This document shows, piece by piece, positions 51,801 through 62,714 of a DNA stretch of 64,000 bases. Positions within the stretch are counted from its first letter, which is position 1; the number at the start of each line of letters is the position of its first letter. The stretch comes from Zygaena filipendulae (lineage: Eukaryota > Arthropoda > Insecta > Lepidoptera > Zygaenidae). The notes below the pieces were generated by a model. It had not been told where the DNA came from. It made no database searches and was given only the letters and a program-made list of their open reading frames with translations. A program made the position numbers and the translations under genes. The stretch spans positions 7,098,001 through 7,162,000 of the forward strand of contig OU015649.1 of the NCBI GenBank assembly GCA_907165275.2, given 5' to 3'.

Positions 51801-54800
51801 ATTGCATCTCCACCTTGGTGGGATAACGAATGTACACAAGCCATCACTAAGAGGAAACGAGCGGAGAAAGACTATTGCAATGAAATGACTTCAGAAAACT
51901 TTGCGATTTATACACTAGTGCTAAATGAAACCCGAAAACTACTCAGAAAAAAGAAGTCCGAGGGCTGGAAAAGTTTTTGTAGTACACTGTCACCGAATAC
52001 ACAACCTTCTGTTGTATGGCGAAATATTAGAAGATTTAAGTATGGTTTTAATGATGCTTCACATGTAATAATGCCCCCTTCTTTATCTGAAAGTTTTATA
52101 GATCGTTTAGCTCCCCCTTTTGTTCCAGAAGAAAATTTGTTAGCAAATAGCGATAAATTACATTCAATTACAGCAGATGACCCTACCGGATTAAATTCAC
52201 TTTTTTCACTATCAGAATTAAAAGCTGTTTTAGCCAAGGTTAAAGACTCTGCTCCTGGTAATGATGGTATTCCGTATTCTTTCCTTGCACATCTTACCGA
52301 TTCCGCTCTTTCATATTACTTAAACCTAATTAACACTATTATGATAACAGGTAATGTTCCTGGCCCTTGGAAGTACCAAATTGTAATACCCATTTTAAAA
52401 CCAAATAAAAATCCGTCTGATTCTTCCTCATACCGCCCTATAGCACTATCCTCGGTCATGGCGAAAGTTGCAGAGCATCTAGTTAAGAATCGTTTGGAAT
52501 GGTTCATTGAGAGTAACAAACTTCTAGCTGATAGTCAGTTTGGATTTAGGAAGGGTAAAGGCACATTGGATAGCATCAGCATTTTTACTACAGACATCCG
52601 TCTTGCTTTCTCTCAAAACAAAATAGTTGTTTCTGCTTTTCTAGATATCAATGCAGCTTATGACAATGTGCTTCTCACTGTCCTTATACAAAAGCTGTCT
52701 TTACTTAAGGTACCAGCTATGCTGCTTAAATTTATAAAAAATATTTTATCGGATAGAATCATAACTCTGGATGGTACTCCTACTTCTAGACACATTTGGA
52801 AAGGTCTACCCCAAGGGTCCGTGTTAAGTCCTTTACTATATAATATCTACACTTACGATTTAGAATCATCTCTGGAAGGTACTGTTCAAACCCTACAGTA
52901 CGCTGACGACCTACTCCTTTACATTTCAGATCAATCGATCCAAACAGCTTGTAATTCATTATCCCACTCTCTATCCCTTTTGAAAATCTGGTTAGATAAA
53001 AATGGCCTAGACTTATCTGCAAGTAAAAGCTCTGTTGTTTTGTTCTCGCGTAAGCGTAATCCTCCTCCAATTTTAATGTGTTTTAATAACGATCCAATTC
53101 CGGTAAAAACTTATGTTAAGTTTTTAGGAATCGTATTAGATTCAAAACTAACGGGTCTTCAACATTGCGACTACTTATACACAAAATGTGAACGAAATTT
53201 AAATCTGTTAAGATGTATAGCGGGCGTCTGGTGGGGTGCCCATCCATATTGCTTAAAATTGGTTTATAACGCTTTAATAAGAAGTGTTATTGATTATGGC
53301 ACGTTTTTGTTGGAACCGGGTAGTGTAGCGGGATTCAAAAAGTTAGATGGTATCCAATCGAAAGCTTTAAGGATAATTTCTGGAGCCATGAAATCGAGTC
53401 CGATCAATGCTTTACAGGTTGAGTGTGGAGATCCTCCCTTGTCCCTAAGACGTCAATTTCTTTCTGATAAATATTTATTTCGTAGTTTGCAGTTTTTGTA
53501 TCATCCTATTTTTTATAAACTTCGTAGTCTCTCTGATCTCACAACCTCCTCCCGTTATTGGTCACATAAAAGTCCTCCATGTCTGCTTAAAAGTTATTAC
53601 AAATTTTCTTCATTTAAAGCTCCTACTTTCCGTACTCCAGTTTTACCCATATTTCTGTCCCCATTTAGATCGCTGTTCATTTTACCAGAAATAAAGTATA
53701 ATTTGGGTATTGATAGAAATGACGGTAATTCCAACAAAGTATTTAAATATAAAGTCGATATAAACTGGCATGACTGGCATTATATTTACAGTGACGCTTC
53801 AAAGCATTCTCTAAATGGATTTGTGGGTGTTGGCGTTTACCACAGTCAATATAATATTGTAGAAAAAATTAAGTTACCGCCTGAGACATCTGTTTATACC
53901 GGTGAGTGCTTTGGAGTTCTCAAGGCTGTCGAATATATACTTGTTATGAAACTAAATAGATCAGTCATATTCACAGATGCCCTCAGTGTATTGAATGCGC
54001 TGGAGAAACCTCCCTTTTCTTACAAAATCCAGTATCCCGTAATTTTGGAAATAAGGAAGCTACTTTATGATTGTGAAATGAGAGGATACACAGTACATTT
54101 TTGTTGGATTCCAGGACATTGTATAAATGGAAATATAAGGGCAGATCAAATTGCTAATGAAGCAGTGGAGTGTGGTGACCTTCACCCCTTCAATAATTAC
54201 TGCCATGACTTAACCAATATCCCTAAAGTTCATCTTCAAAAAGCTTGGATGGAACAATGGAAAATTAGTGCCACTACAAAAGGTAGACATTACTACAGTT
54301 TACAACCATGTGTTCCAACTAAGCCTTGGTTTTTTAAGACAAAACTGGAAAAAATTGCAACCTCAATTATCATCCGTATGCGGCTCGGCCATGTCTGCTC
54401 TCCTGCACATCTAGCTAAACTTGGCATTGTGGCCAGTGAGATGTGTTCTTGCGGGAAAGATGTTGGTGATTTGAATCATATTATTTTCTCATGTACCTCC
54501 TATAATTGTTCTACCTTTTATGACTCTTTGACTTCCATCAGTGTTCCACTCCCTACATCCATATCATCACTTCTTTCATCCAATAATCCTGATATATATA
54601 GAATATTATCTTCACATATTATGTCTAATAACATTAAAATATAAACTATTCGTATGTATATTTTTCTTCTACTAATTAACAATTACATTTTTATTTATAT
54701 TTTATTTGTATATTTAGTATCCTATTTTGGTGTATTATAAGTATTGAATTTTATTTACTCCCCTGAACCTTTTCCTGGTCTCCTTTTCCAAATTCCGTGT

Positions 54801-57800
54801 TCAAATCTTTTTTTCTTCACAAGTTTCTCCGTTTTTAATAAAAACGAAAAACACGACACTGGCAAATGCACTAAGTGCGAAGTCCATTAAGGAAAAAAAA
54901 ATAAAAAAAAAATAAAAAAGAAACCTAGCTAGATCGATTAATTGCCCACGAAACCCCCTGCATACTAAATTTAATGAAAATCGTTGGAGCCGTTTCTGAG
55001 ATTCAGATCATATACATACATATATACATATATAAGAATTGCTTGTTTAAAGATAGTAGATAAATTATACCTAATTATTACAGATACTGAAGAGGAGAAG
55101 CAAGATAAAACATCTGAAGATTTAGAAACAACAAATGATGAGTTAGATGATGATGAAATTATAAAAACAATCAAAGCTGAAAAAAATAGACTCCGAGATC
55201 ATCCACCTGATATTAAGTGTGAAGATTATATTGTTGATATTTCATTTAATCCTACAAAAAATTTAATTGCATTAGCTACAATAATGGGTGATGTCCTTTT
55301 ATATGAATACTGCAATGAAGAGACAAAGCTTGTTAACACCTTGGAACTTCACTTGAAAGCATGCAGAGATGTTGAGTTTAATAATGATGGAGATACCTTG
55401 TACACAACAGCAAAAGTATGTACACATAATGTATAGGTTTTAACTTTTATTAGACCATATTGTTTTATTTCAAATTGCTTTTAGGGTTATACCTGAAAAG
55501 AAAAAAAGGACCCAAGGGTCTTATAAGATCAATTGGTTGTGTTGGCCTGCCTGTCAATACTCTTTTTCTCAGGAACGTGTTGATTTGAATTTGAAATCAA
55601 GTTGAAATTAAAATTCACAACTCAAGTCTGTAATCCCTAAGCTGTGAAATCCTTACTAATATTATAAATGCGAAAGTGAGTTTGTTTGTTACACTTTTAC
55701 GGCTAAACGGCTTTCACGTTGTTAGGGGTATAGAGAAGGACATTGGAACTTCGAAATTTACGCTGAAGAAACTACATTAAATTTTGGATACTACCTACAC
55801 GTTGGGTAGTTACAGAAAAAAATATAGGGTAGTAAGTTTTATTTCGGAATACCCATTGAATCTGAAACTAACGTGGGTGAAACCACCGGGAATAGCTAGT
55901 AATCAAATATTTAAAGCGACCCAATCAAAAGATTTAAAATCGGTTCAGTAAAACGGTTGGCTGTCAAAGTTGGTTGTCAAAGGCTGCTCCTTGGAATTAC
56001 CAAGAAAATACTGTGTTAAAGTGATTAGCCCACAATCTAATTACAAGTTATAAGTGTGCGACTCATTCAAGTATTTCTTAATTAAATTTGAGTAAAAGGT
56101 GTTATTAATAAGGTTAACTCAGTGAAATTAACACTATTATTTTTGAGGTTATGAATTACCATAAACAAGATAGACCCGGAAGTTGCTACGGCTGTCAAGT
56201 TTTATAGGTTTTGGATACTTAGTGTTGCCAGCGGTAAACAAAAATTCCCATTTGGTACAAAATTAATCCAACTGTCCCCATAAAAAAATGGATGAACAAA
56301 CCAAACTTCTGTTGTCCCATATAAAGGAAGAAATGGAGAAAACAAATCAAAAACAAACCCAGGCTCTAGAGGAAACAATCAGGAAAACTGTAGAAGCGAG
56401 TCAAATCGATAAGGCTGGAAAATGAAACTATGAGGAATGAAATTGAGACTTTGCGCTCGAGAGTCAAATTCCTAGACAACGAAGGAAGGAAAAATAATAT
56501 AATTTTACATGGTGTGGACGAGAAGGAAGCAAACTACAAGGAACTTATGTGTACTGTACTAGATTTATTCAACAAAACAAATAAGGATCAAGGAGAAAAT
56601 CACGAATGGGACCAGTGGGAAATAACAACTTATACAGGACCGGTAAAAAGACCGAAAATAAAAACAGACCCATAACAATCACTTTCAGCTTAACCTGGGG
56701 TAGAAACGAAATTATGAGAAGGAGGAAGAAGTTCCCAGGAGGAAGGTACATTACAGAAGATCTATCTAAGGAGGAAATGGAAGTAAGGAAATCTCTCATG
56801 CCTAAACTGAAAGAAGCCAGAGCATCTGGAAAATACGCAATCATCAAAAATGGGAAACTTATAATACGAGAAAAAACTGCCCACTCTGACAAAAGGAAGA
56901 GAGCCTTATTCTTGCCATCTTCAAAACTCCCCAGTAATTTCAGTGCACCAAACATCACACAACCTACGAAAGTGTACAAGAGGAATACATTCGAAGTAAA
57001 GAGGAACAAAACAACCTCACGTCTGCGTGTGAGACTTCAAAAGACTAAATACTGGTCAACATAACAACAACTAGTACAAGTAACAAAACAAACCCTATAT
57101 TCCCCAATCCGGCTGGTCCCCGTGGGGAAACCGACCAAAGCCCCCCAAAGCTTTTTGTTGAATTATTGAAGCAATAATCCAAAAATGATCTACAATAACA
57201 AAAAAAATTAAAACCGACTTCCAAAAACACAAAACAAAAAAGCTAAAAATAACAAAATACCGATTTAATTAAAAAGACAAAAACACACGTAATATTATTA
57301 TTGGTTTGTGCTACCACTGACCGATTTGAATTCGGTGACAAGCCCGCTGGTGTCTGCCCACTTGGGTTGGCACTAAACCCAACTGACACTAAATCCTCAG
57401 ACATTGAGAACTGGAGATAACTTGCTTGAATTAACGATGGCATTAAAAATATTAAATGGAGTGTTTTGGTTGTTGGGACTCAGCGAGTTTAGGCGCATGG
57501 GTGACCAAATAAACGATTATAACAGCTTTATACTCTATCACAAGGGAGAAACACTCGGTCAACATGGCGTTGGCTTCCTAATAAACAAAGAACTAAGAAA
57601 TGGCTGGTAGAACATGGACGAGATTGATCCGATGCAGAGTGGAGTGGAGACAGCTGGGGGAGGCCTACGTCAACAGGCAAACGGATACCGACTAATGTTT
57701 TATTTATACTTATTGTTACTATAATAATTTGATGTATCCGAACAATGGCTAATAAATAAATAAATCAATCAAAAGATTTAACATACCTACGCAAAGCTAT

Positions 57801-60800
57801 AGGGTACTTCCTGTTGACCTAGAATCATGGAATTGGGCAAGAGCATTGTTTTATTGCACAAGTAAAAGGAAATATCCGAAAACCGTGAATTTTTAGTAAC
57901 CTACATCAAAGAAATAAGTCATTTAAAAATCTATATCTCAGACTCTATTCCTTTGATGGATGAACTATTTACATACCTATCAGTCTGTATTGACCCTTTT
58001 ATTAATAACTTATATTTTTTTTTACTGTAGGATAGAGTAATAATGATTACTGATACAGAAACAGGAAAATTGAAAAGATGTTATGAAAATTGTCACGAGG
58101 AACCAGTCTATAAATTGCTGTGTATTGATAATAATAAAATTGTTACAGGTAAGTTAATAGTGCATAATTGTTATGTAACGGCCACATCCAAAAATGATTG
58201 ATCAGTTCATGATATGGCTGGCCATTACATGAAATGGTTACAAGCAGGACTAGTTACTAGTACTTTGATAGAGCACCCCAACATTCTTGGTTAGGTATTA
58301 GTTCATGTCGTAGCGTGGCCAACTAGTTTCAAAAAAATCTAACTAAATTGCAAATAATAAAAAGTTAATTGCCGTGAATTGGCTATGAATTGGTATGACT
58401 ATTGTAAGTGTGGAAACGTAATGATTTCACACTTATAATAATAGTATAAAAAAAAAATTTCACAATTTTTAGTGCGTTTTTTTTAGGTTTAATTGAACTT
58501 ATTAACGGTACGTAAGTATCCTTACTAATATTATAAACTAGTTGTGCCCCGCGGTTTCACCCGCGTTAATTTCAGAGTTCCCGCGGGAATTCCGGGATAA
58601 AAAGTACCCTATGTGTTAATCTGATGTATAAGCTATATTATTGTAAAGTTTCATTTAAATCCATCCAGTAGTTTTTGCGTGAAAGAGTAACAAACATCCA
58701 TCCATCCGTCCGTCCATCCGTCCATCCGTCCATCCGTCCATCCGTCCATCCGTCCATCCGTCCATCCGTCCATCCGTCCATCCGTCCATCCGTCCATCCG
58801 TCCATCCGTCCATCCGTCCATCCGTCCATCCGTCCATCCGTCCATCCGTCCATCCGTCCATCCGTCCATCCGTCCATCCGTCCATCCGTCCGTCCGTCCA
58901 TCTATCTATCCATGCATTCTTACAAACTTTCGCGTTTATAATATAAGTAGGATGTGAAAGTGAGTTTTTTACGCTTTTACGCCTTAACGGCTCAACCGAT
59001 TATCATGAAATTTTGCATGCACCTTGTCAGGGGTAGGTATACAGTCAACAGCAAAAGTAGATGATCAAAATCAGAAATTCAATACTATTGAACGAAGTTC
59101 GCGTCAGAACTGTGTGGTGTCGAAGTGATTCAAAAGTATGTGATTGTAAATTATACCAAAAATTTACTACTAAATACACCTGCCATATATGATCAGTTTT
59201 GACTCCAAAAGTTATAAACTCAATTCGCATCAGAACTAAGAAGTAAAAAAAAATTTCAAACCTATTGAACAGTTAAAATAAAAAATTAAATGATGAAACT
59301 GAGGCCACGTAATCATGAGGCAAATAATTCATCCATACTTATTTTATAATTATCCCAGTAATTTAATTTATGTTTTACGGAAAAACAGCACGAAGCTCGT
59401 AGCAGACAACAAAAATAAAAAAAATATTGCTAAATTTATACATTCAAATATTATAAATGTTCAAAAAATATAATTTTCTTACGTTATTAACGGAAATCTG
59501 CTTTAGAATACTAATTATGTACCGTGACCTCAGTTTCATCATTTAATTTTTGATTTTAACTGTTCACAAGTTTTACATTTTTTTTTTTTTCACTTTTTAG
59601 TTCTGAATTCTGATGCGAATTGAGTTTATAACTTTTGGCGTCAAAACTGATCACGAATATATGGCAGCTGTACTAGTAGTAAACGTTTGGTATAATTTAC
59701 AATCAGATACTTTTGAATCACTTTGACGACACACAGTTCTGACGCGAAGTCCGTTCATTAGTATTGAATTTCTGATTTTGATCATCTACTTTTGCTGTTT
59801 ACTGTACATGGGCCGTATTTTTAAATCGCTCGAATTAATCTTAATTGAAATCAATTCACATGTGAAATTAAATTCACTGAATCCCATTTTGTCATATTGA
59901 AGCATTCGAATACGGATTACGGTGTTTTCTGAAACTCCTTTAGATTTGTTTCATTTTACGCAGAGTATTTAAAAACCGGGAGCAAACTCTCATAGATTTT
60001 CATAAAAAACAGGTATTTCTTCTTCTTCTTCTTTAATAATGGCGTCTATAATTATAATTTGCCAATGACAACGTTTCTTAGTGATAATTAATGGCAAAAC
60101 GCCAATGACAATCTTAGATTGTTCCCCAAGTTAAAACATGGCAAACAGGTATTTAATCGGACTTGAAACGAAACGTTTTTTAAGTTGTCAAACTATCAAT
60201 CATGTCAAATTATGAAAATGACGTTATGCCACTAAACGTCCAACTTTTGGTTGTTGACGAGTGAAAGCCGTATCGAAAACACGCGGTCACGTTTGTCTTC
60301 GTTATTTCAGTCACTTTTCAGCATCTATTTAGGACCCTGAGCAGGAAACTGGCTTTCAAGAGAGCCATGTTTTAACTTGGGGAACAATCTAACATTGTCA
60401 TTGGCGTTTCGCCATAATTGTAGAAGAAGATGAAGAGATTTTTATTATTAAGAAACATTGTCATTGGCAAAATATAATTATAGACGCCATTATTAAAGAA
60501 GAAGAACGGTGGAGGTCGTAGCGAGTGGATGCCTGTCGCGTTATTTATTCGATATTTTCACCACCGTTCAGCAGTAATTTTGTTTTCCAAGAAAGAAGCT
60601 GGTTTTCGAGAGGGAATCGTGTTTTATCTTGGGGAACAATCTAATACTGTCATTGGCGTTTCGCCATAATTACTTTCAATCAATCAATCAATCAGCCTAT
60701 TGCAGTCCACTGCTGGACGTAGGCCTCCTCGAGGGCACGCCACAATACACGATCTCCCGCTTTCCTCATCCAGCCACTACCAGCGACCTTCTTCAGGTCA

Positions 60801-62650
60801 TCGGTCCATCTTACTATCATTACAATTTCTAAAAATACGTAGGTACATTGACAGAATTACATGCGATAAATCGCAATAGATTACCATAATTGAAGAAGAA
60901 GAAGAAAGCAATTCAATTAAGACGGTCCGACCCACTCTTTGCAAAATTCAAATATTTCACGCATTCACATGCGAATTTTGCGATTTCGTGTGTGAAAAGT
61001 AATTTGAGCGAATTCCCGCGGCAACTCTGAAATGGCCGCTACTACTGATACCTATTACAGATAGTATGTAATAAAATCTGCTACTATTTAAATTATCCTT
61101 TTTATTTTTTAGGAGACGATGCAGGAACTGTCAAATTGTGGGATACGAGAAAATCAGATTCGGTATTCAGCATTAAAGTTGGTGAAGAATACATATCAGA
61201 TATGATAACAAATGAGGCTCAGAAGTATCTAGTTTGTGCTGGTGGTGATGGTGTGCTCTCGTCAATTGACCTCAAAGGAAGGTACATATAAAAAGTTTTT
61301 CAAAAGCTATTCAGTCAGTAAAAAGATCGCTCCGTAGTCCGTACTAGTTCAACTTGATCAATTAACAAGTTCACCTTAAATCTGAATACCTACATAGTTC
61401 TATTAGTTATATAATATATTCGGATTTCAGTCCCGTAACAATAGTACGAGTCCCAGAACTCCCAGAGGATGACACTACGACTTACGAGTTGAGACTTGAG
61501 AATTATGCGCGCTCGTATCAATAGGGTACTTGCATGAATTTCTTTTCCAGCCTATTATAAAGATATATAGCCTACTTAAACAGAGCAAGAAAAAAAATGC
61601 ATAAATTAATTAAATAGAGCGTTTTAAAGTTCCTACTTTTGACTTTACCGCCGAAACGCGGAATGACGTCACTAGTTAAACATTACACCTTATTAATCTG
61701 TGATAGAGATGTCACTGTCGTATTGACAGGGTTATGTGACACTGACAGACAGATAAGTTCGATATCCTAAAGCGAAATTAAGGTCGAACTGTGTCGAGTT
61801 ACTTTCAAGAGTTCCAGTAAAGAATCGAAATACATCTTACCGATGCATTTTAAAGTAAAAAACTTCAAAAAAAGCAAAATATGTGTTGACTGTATGCACT
61901 TAGTTTCTTTTGCCTTCCCTGAAAGAGGTAAATGTTTCCTAAAAAAATAAAAGTGACGTAATATGTTAACATACGTTATACGTACTGACGTAAGTGCAAA
62001 AGCTTCAACAGCGAACGCATTGCACATAAATTGTTTTTTTCAGAACAAAATCATCAAAATCCTTTTGTAAATAACCTCGGTTTTTGCCCTCGGGACAAGA
62101 TCGAAAGGCATTCGTTATTTTCCCATAATTATCTTTAATTATTATTTTCAGCAAAATATATACGACGTCTGAAGAGTATGATTCAGAATTAACTTGTATG
62201 GGACTTTTTCGTTCTGATACAAAGCTGTTGGTTGGGTCTTCTAAAGGCAAGATTTACCTATTCAATTGGAAAGAATTTGGTTGGCATAGTGATGAGTACA
62301 TTGGAAATAAACAATCCGTAGCATGCATGATTCCTATCACTCAAAATATAGTCGTCACGTCAGGAGAAGATGGTGTGTTAAGGGCCACGCATATGTTTCC
62401 TCAACGAGAACTTGGCATAGTGGGACAACATAATTTGCCTGTTGAATGTCTAGACATAAGTCACGATGGCCAATATATAGCTTCGTGTTCGCACGACAAC
62501 GAAGTGAAATTCTGGAACATCTCATATTTTGAGAACATTGATGGCATTATAGATGTAAATCATAAACAAAACAAGAAAAAGGATATGAAAAATAATTTGC
62601 CATCCAGTACTGTTAAAAATGCATCCGACTTTTTTTCAGGTCTAATTTAA
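48817..62650 (+). CDS. WDR55: WDR55-like WD-repeat protein, five exons
   Basis: Exons are 48817-48928, 55084-55415, 58031-58148, 61113-61281 and 62152-62650, with GT..AG borders and matching phases. They total 409 residues and a stop. The first ~70 residues are acidic ([32 protein letters not shown]). WD repeats follow: [109 protein letters not shown] and [23 protein letters not shown]. The order and the [11 protein letters not shown] and [11 protein letters not shown] motifs fit WDR55, a nucleolar protein needed for rRNA production in vertebrates. The C-terminal tail is lysine-rich and short. Introns of 6.2, 2.6, 3.0 and 0.9 kb are made largely of mobile elements, including a whole LINE. Exon 4 ends with the weaker donor GTACAT. 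Confidence 0.92.
48957..49135. repeat. Repeat fragment in WDR55 intron 1
   Basis: The words CACCCGCTAATTTCGAAGTATGG and TTTGAAATCGGTCCAGTAGTTTTT, ending CTTTATATTAATAGTATAG, are those of short interspersed repeats common in this kind of genome. The stretch directly precedes the LINE. Confidence 0.5.
49451..50989 (+). CDS. LINE ORF1, gag-like nucleic-acid-binding protein, 512 aa
   Basis: This is the RNA-binding protein of the LINE particle. The first ~120 residues are hydrophilic with a basic stretch ([18 protein letters not shown]). A central domain (about 140-285) contains [15 protein letters not shown] and [19 protein letters not shown], as in gag-like proteins of insect non-LTR elements. 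Three CCHC zinc knuckles follow at about 291-345 ([42 protein letters not shown]). The C-terminal part is Ser/Pro/Asn-rich. The start is the first Met after the leader, and the frame is intact. It overlaps the 5' end of the ORF2 frame by about 65 bases. Confidence 0.9.
   Translation: MDDPPDPGGSIPFIGANVTVAQMSESNDSSVDTDGGCKSSRKRSRLHRICKGCNKKKRTHKSIIKPNSCNCTETLIENPITNSAANVSENILLKSPSIPASLQEQTNASIGRTVYEPTDSSPYILHIQRDQSSPNDGTTLHPVTLGRILYRNSFNNIINGSLKKIGRNKISISFSNYVDANLFINNKIFLDSHKLKAFIPSFNITRLGIVRGVPPEWSPEEVKDNMTVPIGCGDIIKVRRLNYKVIIDGSPVWKPSQSVVVTFDGQVLPKRIFMCFNALPVDLYIYPTIQCFNCCRFGHTKVLCRSKPRCYKCGQDHSGDSCTTSDEASFCCLCSGMHHAISKFCPEYSRQKNIKTYMANNCVSYSEASKLHPAVTKSFADIVASPQTNQAQKTTVPTSHPSTKSYKKTVFLKPRSPFSPTKGYDQSAHAALITNYNNMSPMSGNGCALNSENSAPCNFSPLTDIIVSLVNFLSQSKLIPPTNVANILETLNQNSHRGPSQDCSVEQSKYNQ
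50925..54644 (+). CDS. LINE ORF2, endonuclease, reverse transcriptase, RNase H
   Basis: The ORF2 frame is open from 50925. The first ATG is at 51156, which would cut off the start of the endonuclease ([18 protein letters not shown]), so translation probably begins upstream by shifting or re-initiation. An APE-type endonuclease comes first ([23 protein letters not shown]). The reverse transcriptase follows ([36 protein letters not shown]). An RNase H domain comes next ([49 protein letters not shown]). The C terminus has the usual Cys/His motif ([17 protein letters not shown]). About 1,240 codons are open and no defect was seen. The products would act together at an AT-rich nick to copy the RNA into the genome. 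Confidence 0.9.
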   Translation: MKIVTEGLAKIVQWNSRSIINKKTDLSYLINKYNPFLVALSETWLKPNFSFKIPGYVSFRDDRLDGYGGVAILVKNYLLFSQVIIPTHSDNISIVAIKVKNICYVSVYIPRPSSSIFDELNDIFTKLPKPFVVLGDFNSHHRSWGSGTTNHDGERLLDIFDSHNICILNTGEPTRRTDPQENVSAIDLSVCTPNLASSLTWSVTSSTLGSDHFPIIITFPFRTPSKQNKSPRLRYRLDEKGWTRFRSIVHDKVSTLPIISSGSEAVCNNALGVVLAGAADATFPTKNPTSGKIASPPWWDNECTQAITKRKRAEKDYCNEMTSENFAIYTLVLNETRKLLRKKKSEGWKSFCSTLSPNTQPSVVWRNIRRFKYGFNDASHVIMPPSLSESFIDRLAPPFVPEENLLANSDKLHSITADDPTGLNSLFSLSELKAVLAKVKDSAPGNDGIPYSFLAHLTDSALSYYLNLINTIMITGNVPGPWKYQIVIPILKPNKNPSDSSSYRPIALSSVMAKVAEHLVKNRLEWFIESNKLLADSQFGFRKGKGTLDSISIFTTDIRLAFSQNKIVVSAFLDINAAYDNVLLTVLIQKLSLLKVPAMLLKFIKNILSDRIITLDGTPTSRHIWKGLPQGSVLSPLLYNIYTYDLESSLEGTVQTLQYADDLLLYISDQSIQTACNSLSHSLSLLKIWLDKNGLDLSASKSSVVLFSRKRNPPPILMCFNNDPIPVKTYVKFLGIVLDSKLTGLQHCDYLYTKCERNLNLLRCIAGVWWGAHPYCLKLVYNALIRSVIDYGTFLLEPGSVAGFKKLDGIQSKALRIISGAMKSSPINALQVECGDPPLSLRRQFLSDKYLFRSLQFLYHPIFYKLRSLSDLTTSSRYWSHKSPPCLLKSYYKFSSFKAPTFRTPVLPIFLSPFRSLFILPEIKYNLGIDRNDGNSNKVFKYKVDINWHDWHYIYSDASKHSLNGFVGVGVYHSQYNIVEKIKLPPETSVYTGECFGVLKAVEYILVMKLNRSVIFTDALSVLNALEKPPFSYKIQYPVILEIRKLLYDCEMRGYTVHFCWIPGHCINGNIRADQIANEAVECGDLHPFNNYCHDLTNIPKVHLQKAWMEQWKISATTKGRHYYSLQPCVPTKPWFFKTKLEKIATSIIIRMRLGHVCSPAHLAKLGIVASEMCSCGKDVGDLNHIIFSCTSYNCSTFYDSLTSISVPLPTSISSLLSSNNPDIYRILSSHIMSNNIKI
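55645..55905 (+). repeat. Interspersed repeat A copy in WDR55 intron 2
   Basis: It begins CTTACTAATATTATAAATGC and ends GGTGAAACCACCGGGAATAG, with a second partial unit inside. Confidence 0.6.
56288..57768 (+). pseudogene. Broken RTE-like LINE in WDR55 intron 2
   Basis: A frame from 56288 ([18 protein letters not shown]) stops at 56425 and continues in other frames through [20 protein letters not shown] and [18 protein letters not shown], as in the ORF1 region of lepidopteran RTE-like LINEs. Beyond a foldback insertion come [12 protein letters not shown] and [34 protein letters not shown], the start of an endonuclease. Then the frame jumps to [16 protein letters not shown], the extreme end of the polymerase, and an AATAAATAAATAAATC tail. 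The element is frameshifted, interrupted and internally deleted. Confidence 0.7.
57196..57376 (+). repeat. Foldback element C, left half
   Basis: AAAACCGACTTCCAAAAACAC through GGTTTGTGCTACCACTGACC and GGTGTCTGCCCACTTGGGTTG match the left half of 12700-13055. The right arm is absent. It interrupts the RTE-like LINE. Confidence 0.65.
58535..58960 (-). repeat. Repeat A copy with embedded minisatellite
   Basis: This is a repeat A copy running from CTAGTTGTGCCCCGCGGTTT to TTATAATATAAGTAGGAT. Its AACATCCATCC segment is expanded into an 8-bp minisatellite. Confidence 0.75.
58697..58907 (+). repeat. Minisatellite (CCATCCGT)n
   Basis: About 25 near-perfect units of the 8-mer CCATCCGT run through this block, with a few extra CCGT units at the ends. 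It gives long open frames ([16 protein letters not shown]) in several registers, which are not genes. Confidence 0.9.
59042..59804. mobile_element. 763-bp TA-flanked foldback MITE in WDR55 intron 3
   Basis: The ends CAGTCAACAGCAAAAGTAG and CTACTTTTGCTGTTTACTG are inverted, with TA on both sides (59040-59041 and 59805-59806). The arms pair over about 280 bases, including GATCAAAATCAGAAATTCAA and its mirror. No coding capacity was seen. Confidence 0.75.
60010..60510. repeat. Repeat E, inverted pair around an unoccupied Zb site
   Basis: The left arm (CTTTAATAATGGCGTCTATA, CGCCAATGACAATCTTAG) is mirrored at 60365-60505. Between them lies the segment matching 31060-31215, with TCGTCAAC once only (reverse strand). 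This is the empty site for Zb1. Confidence 0.7.
60683..60850. repeat. LINE-derived fragment
   Basis: CAGCCTATTGCAGTCCACTGCTGGAC and CATCCAGCCACTACCAGCGACC are words of a very common insect LINE 3' region. Only a short fragment is present. Confidence 0.45.
61527..61965. repeat. Interspersed repeat D, copy 2
   Basis: This is the counterpart of 27670-28125, same orientation, in WDR55 intron 4. Small differences and indels are scattered along it. Confidence 0.75.
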
Positions 62651-62714
62651 GTCACATTTAGTATACTAAAATAACACGTTACAAATCATGATGTTTTATA
62701 TTTTTTAACCGATT

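Larger units (their letters stand above)
49140..54920 (+). mobile_element. LINE with two ORFs and RNase H (I-like), in WDR55 intron 1
   Basis: The element has a ~310-bp leader, a gag-like ORF1 (49451-50989), an ORF2 with endonuclease, reverse transcriptase and RNase H (open to 54644), and an A-rich 3' end near 54890-54920. The RNase H domain argues for the I superfamily rather than Jockey proper. Both frames are intact. The exact 5' boundary and target duplication could not be fixed. It is in the sense orientation of the host gene. Confidence 0.85.

Noticed and set aside
58638..58941. Repetitive WTDGRMDG and HPSIRPSV frames, or a CRISPR-like array
   Set aside because: The 8-bp minisatellite has no spacers, and its open frames in several registers are a consequence of the unit length.
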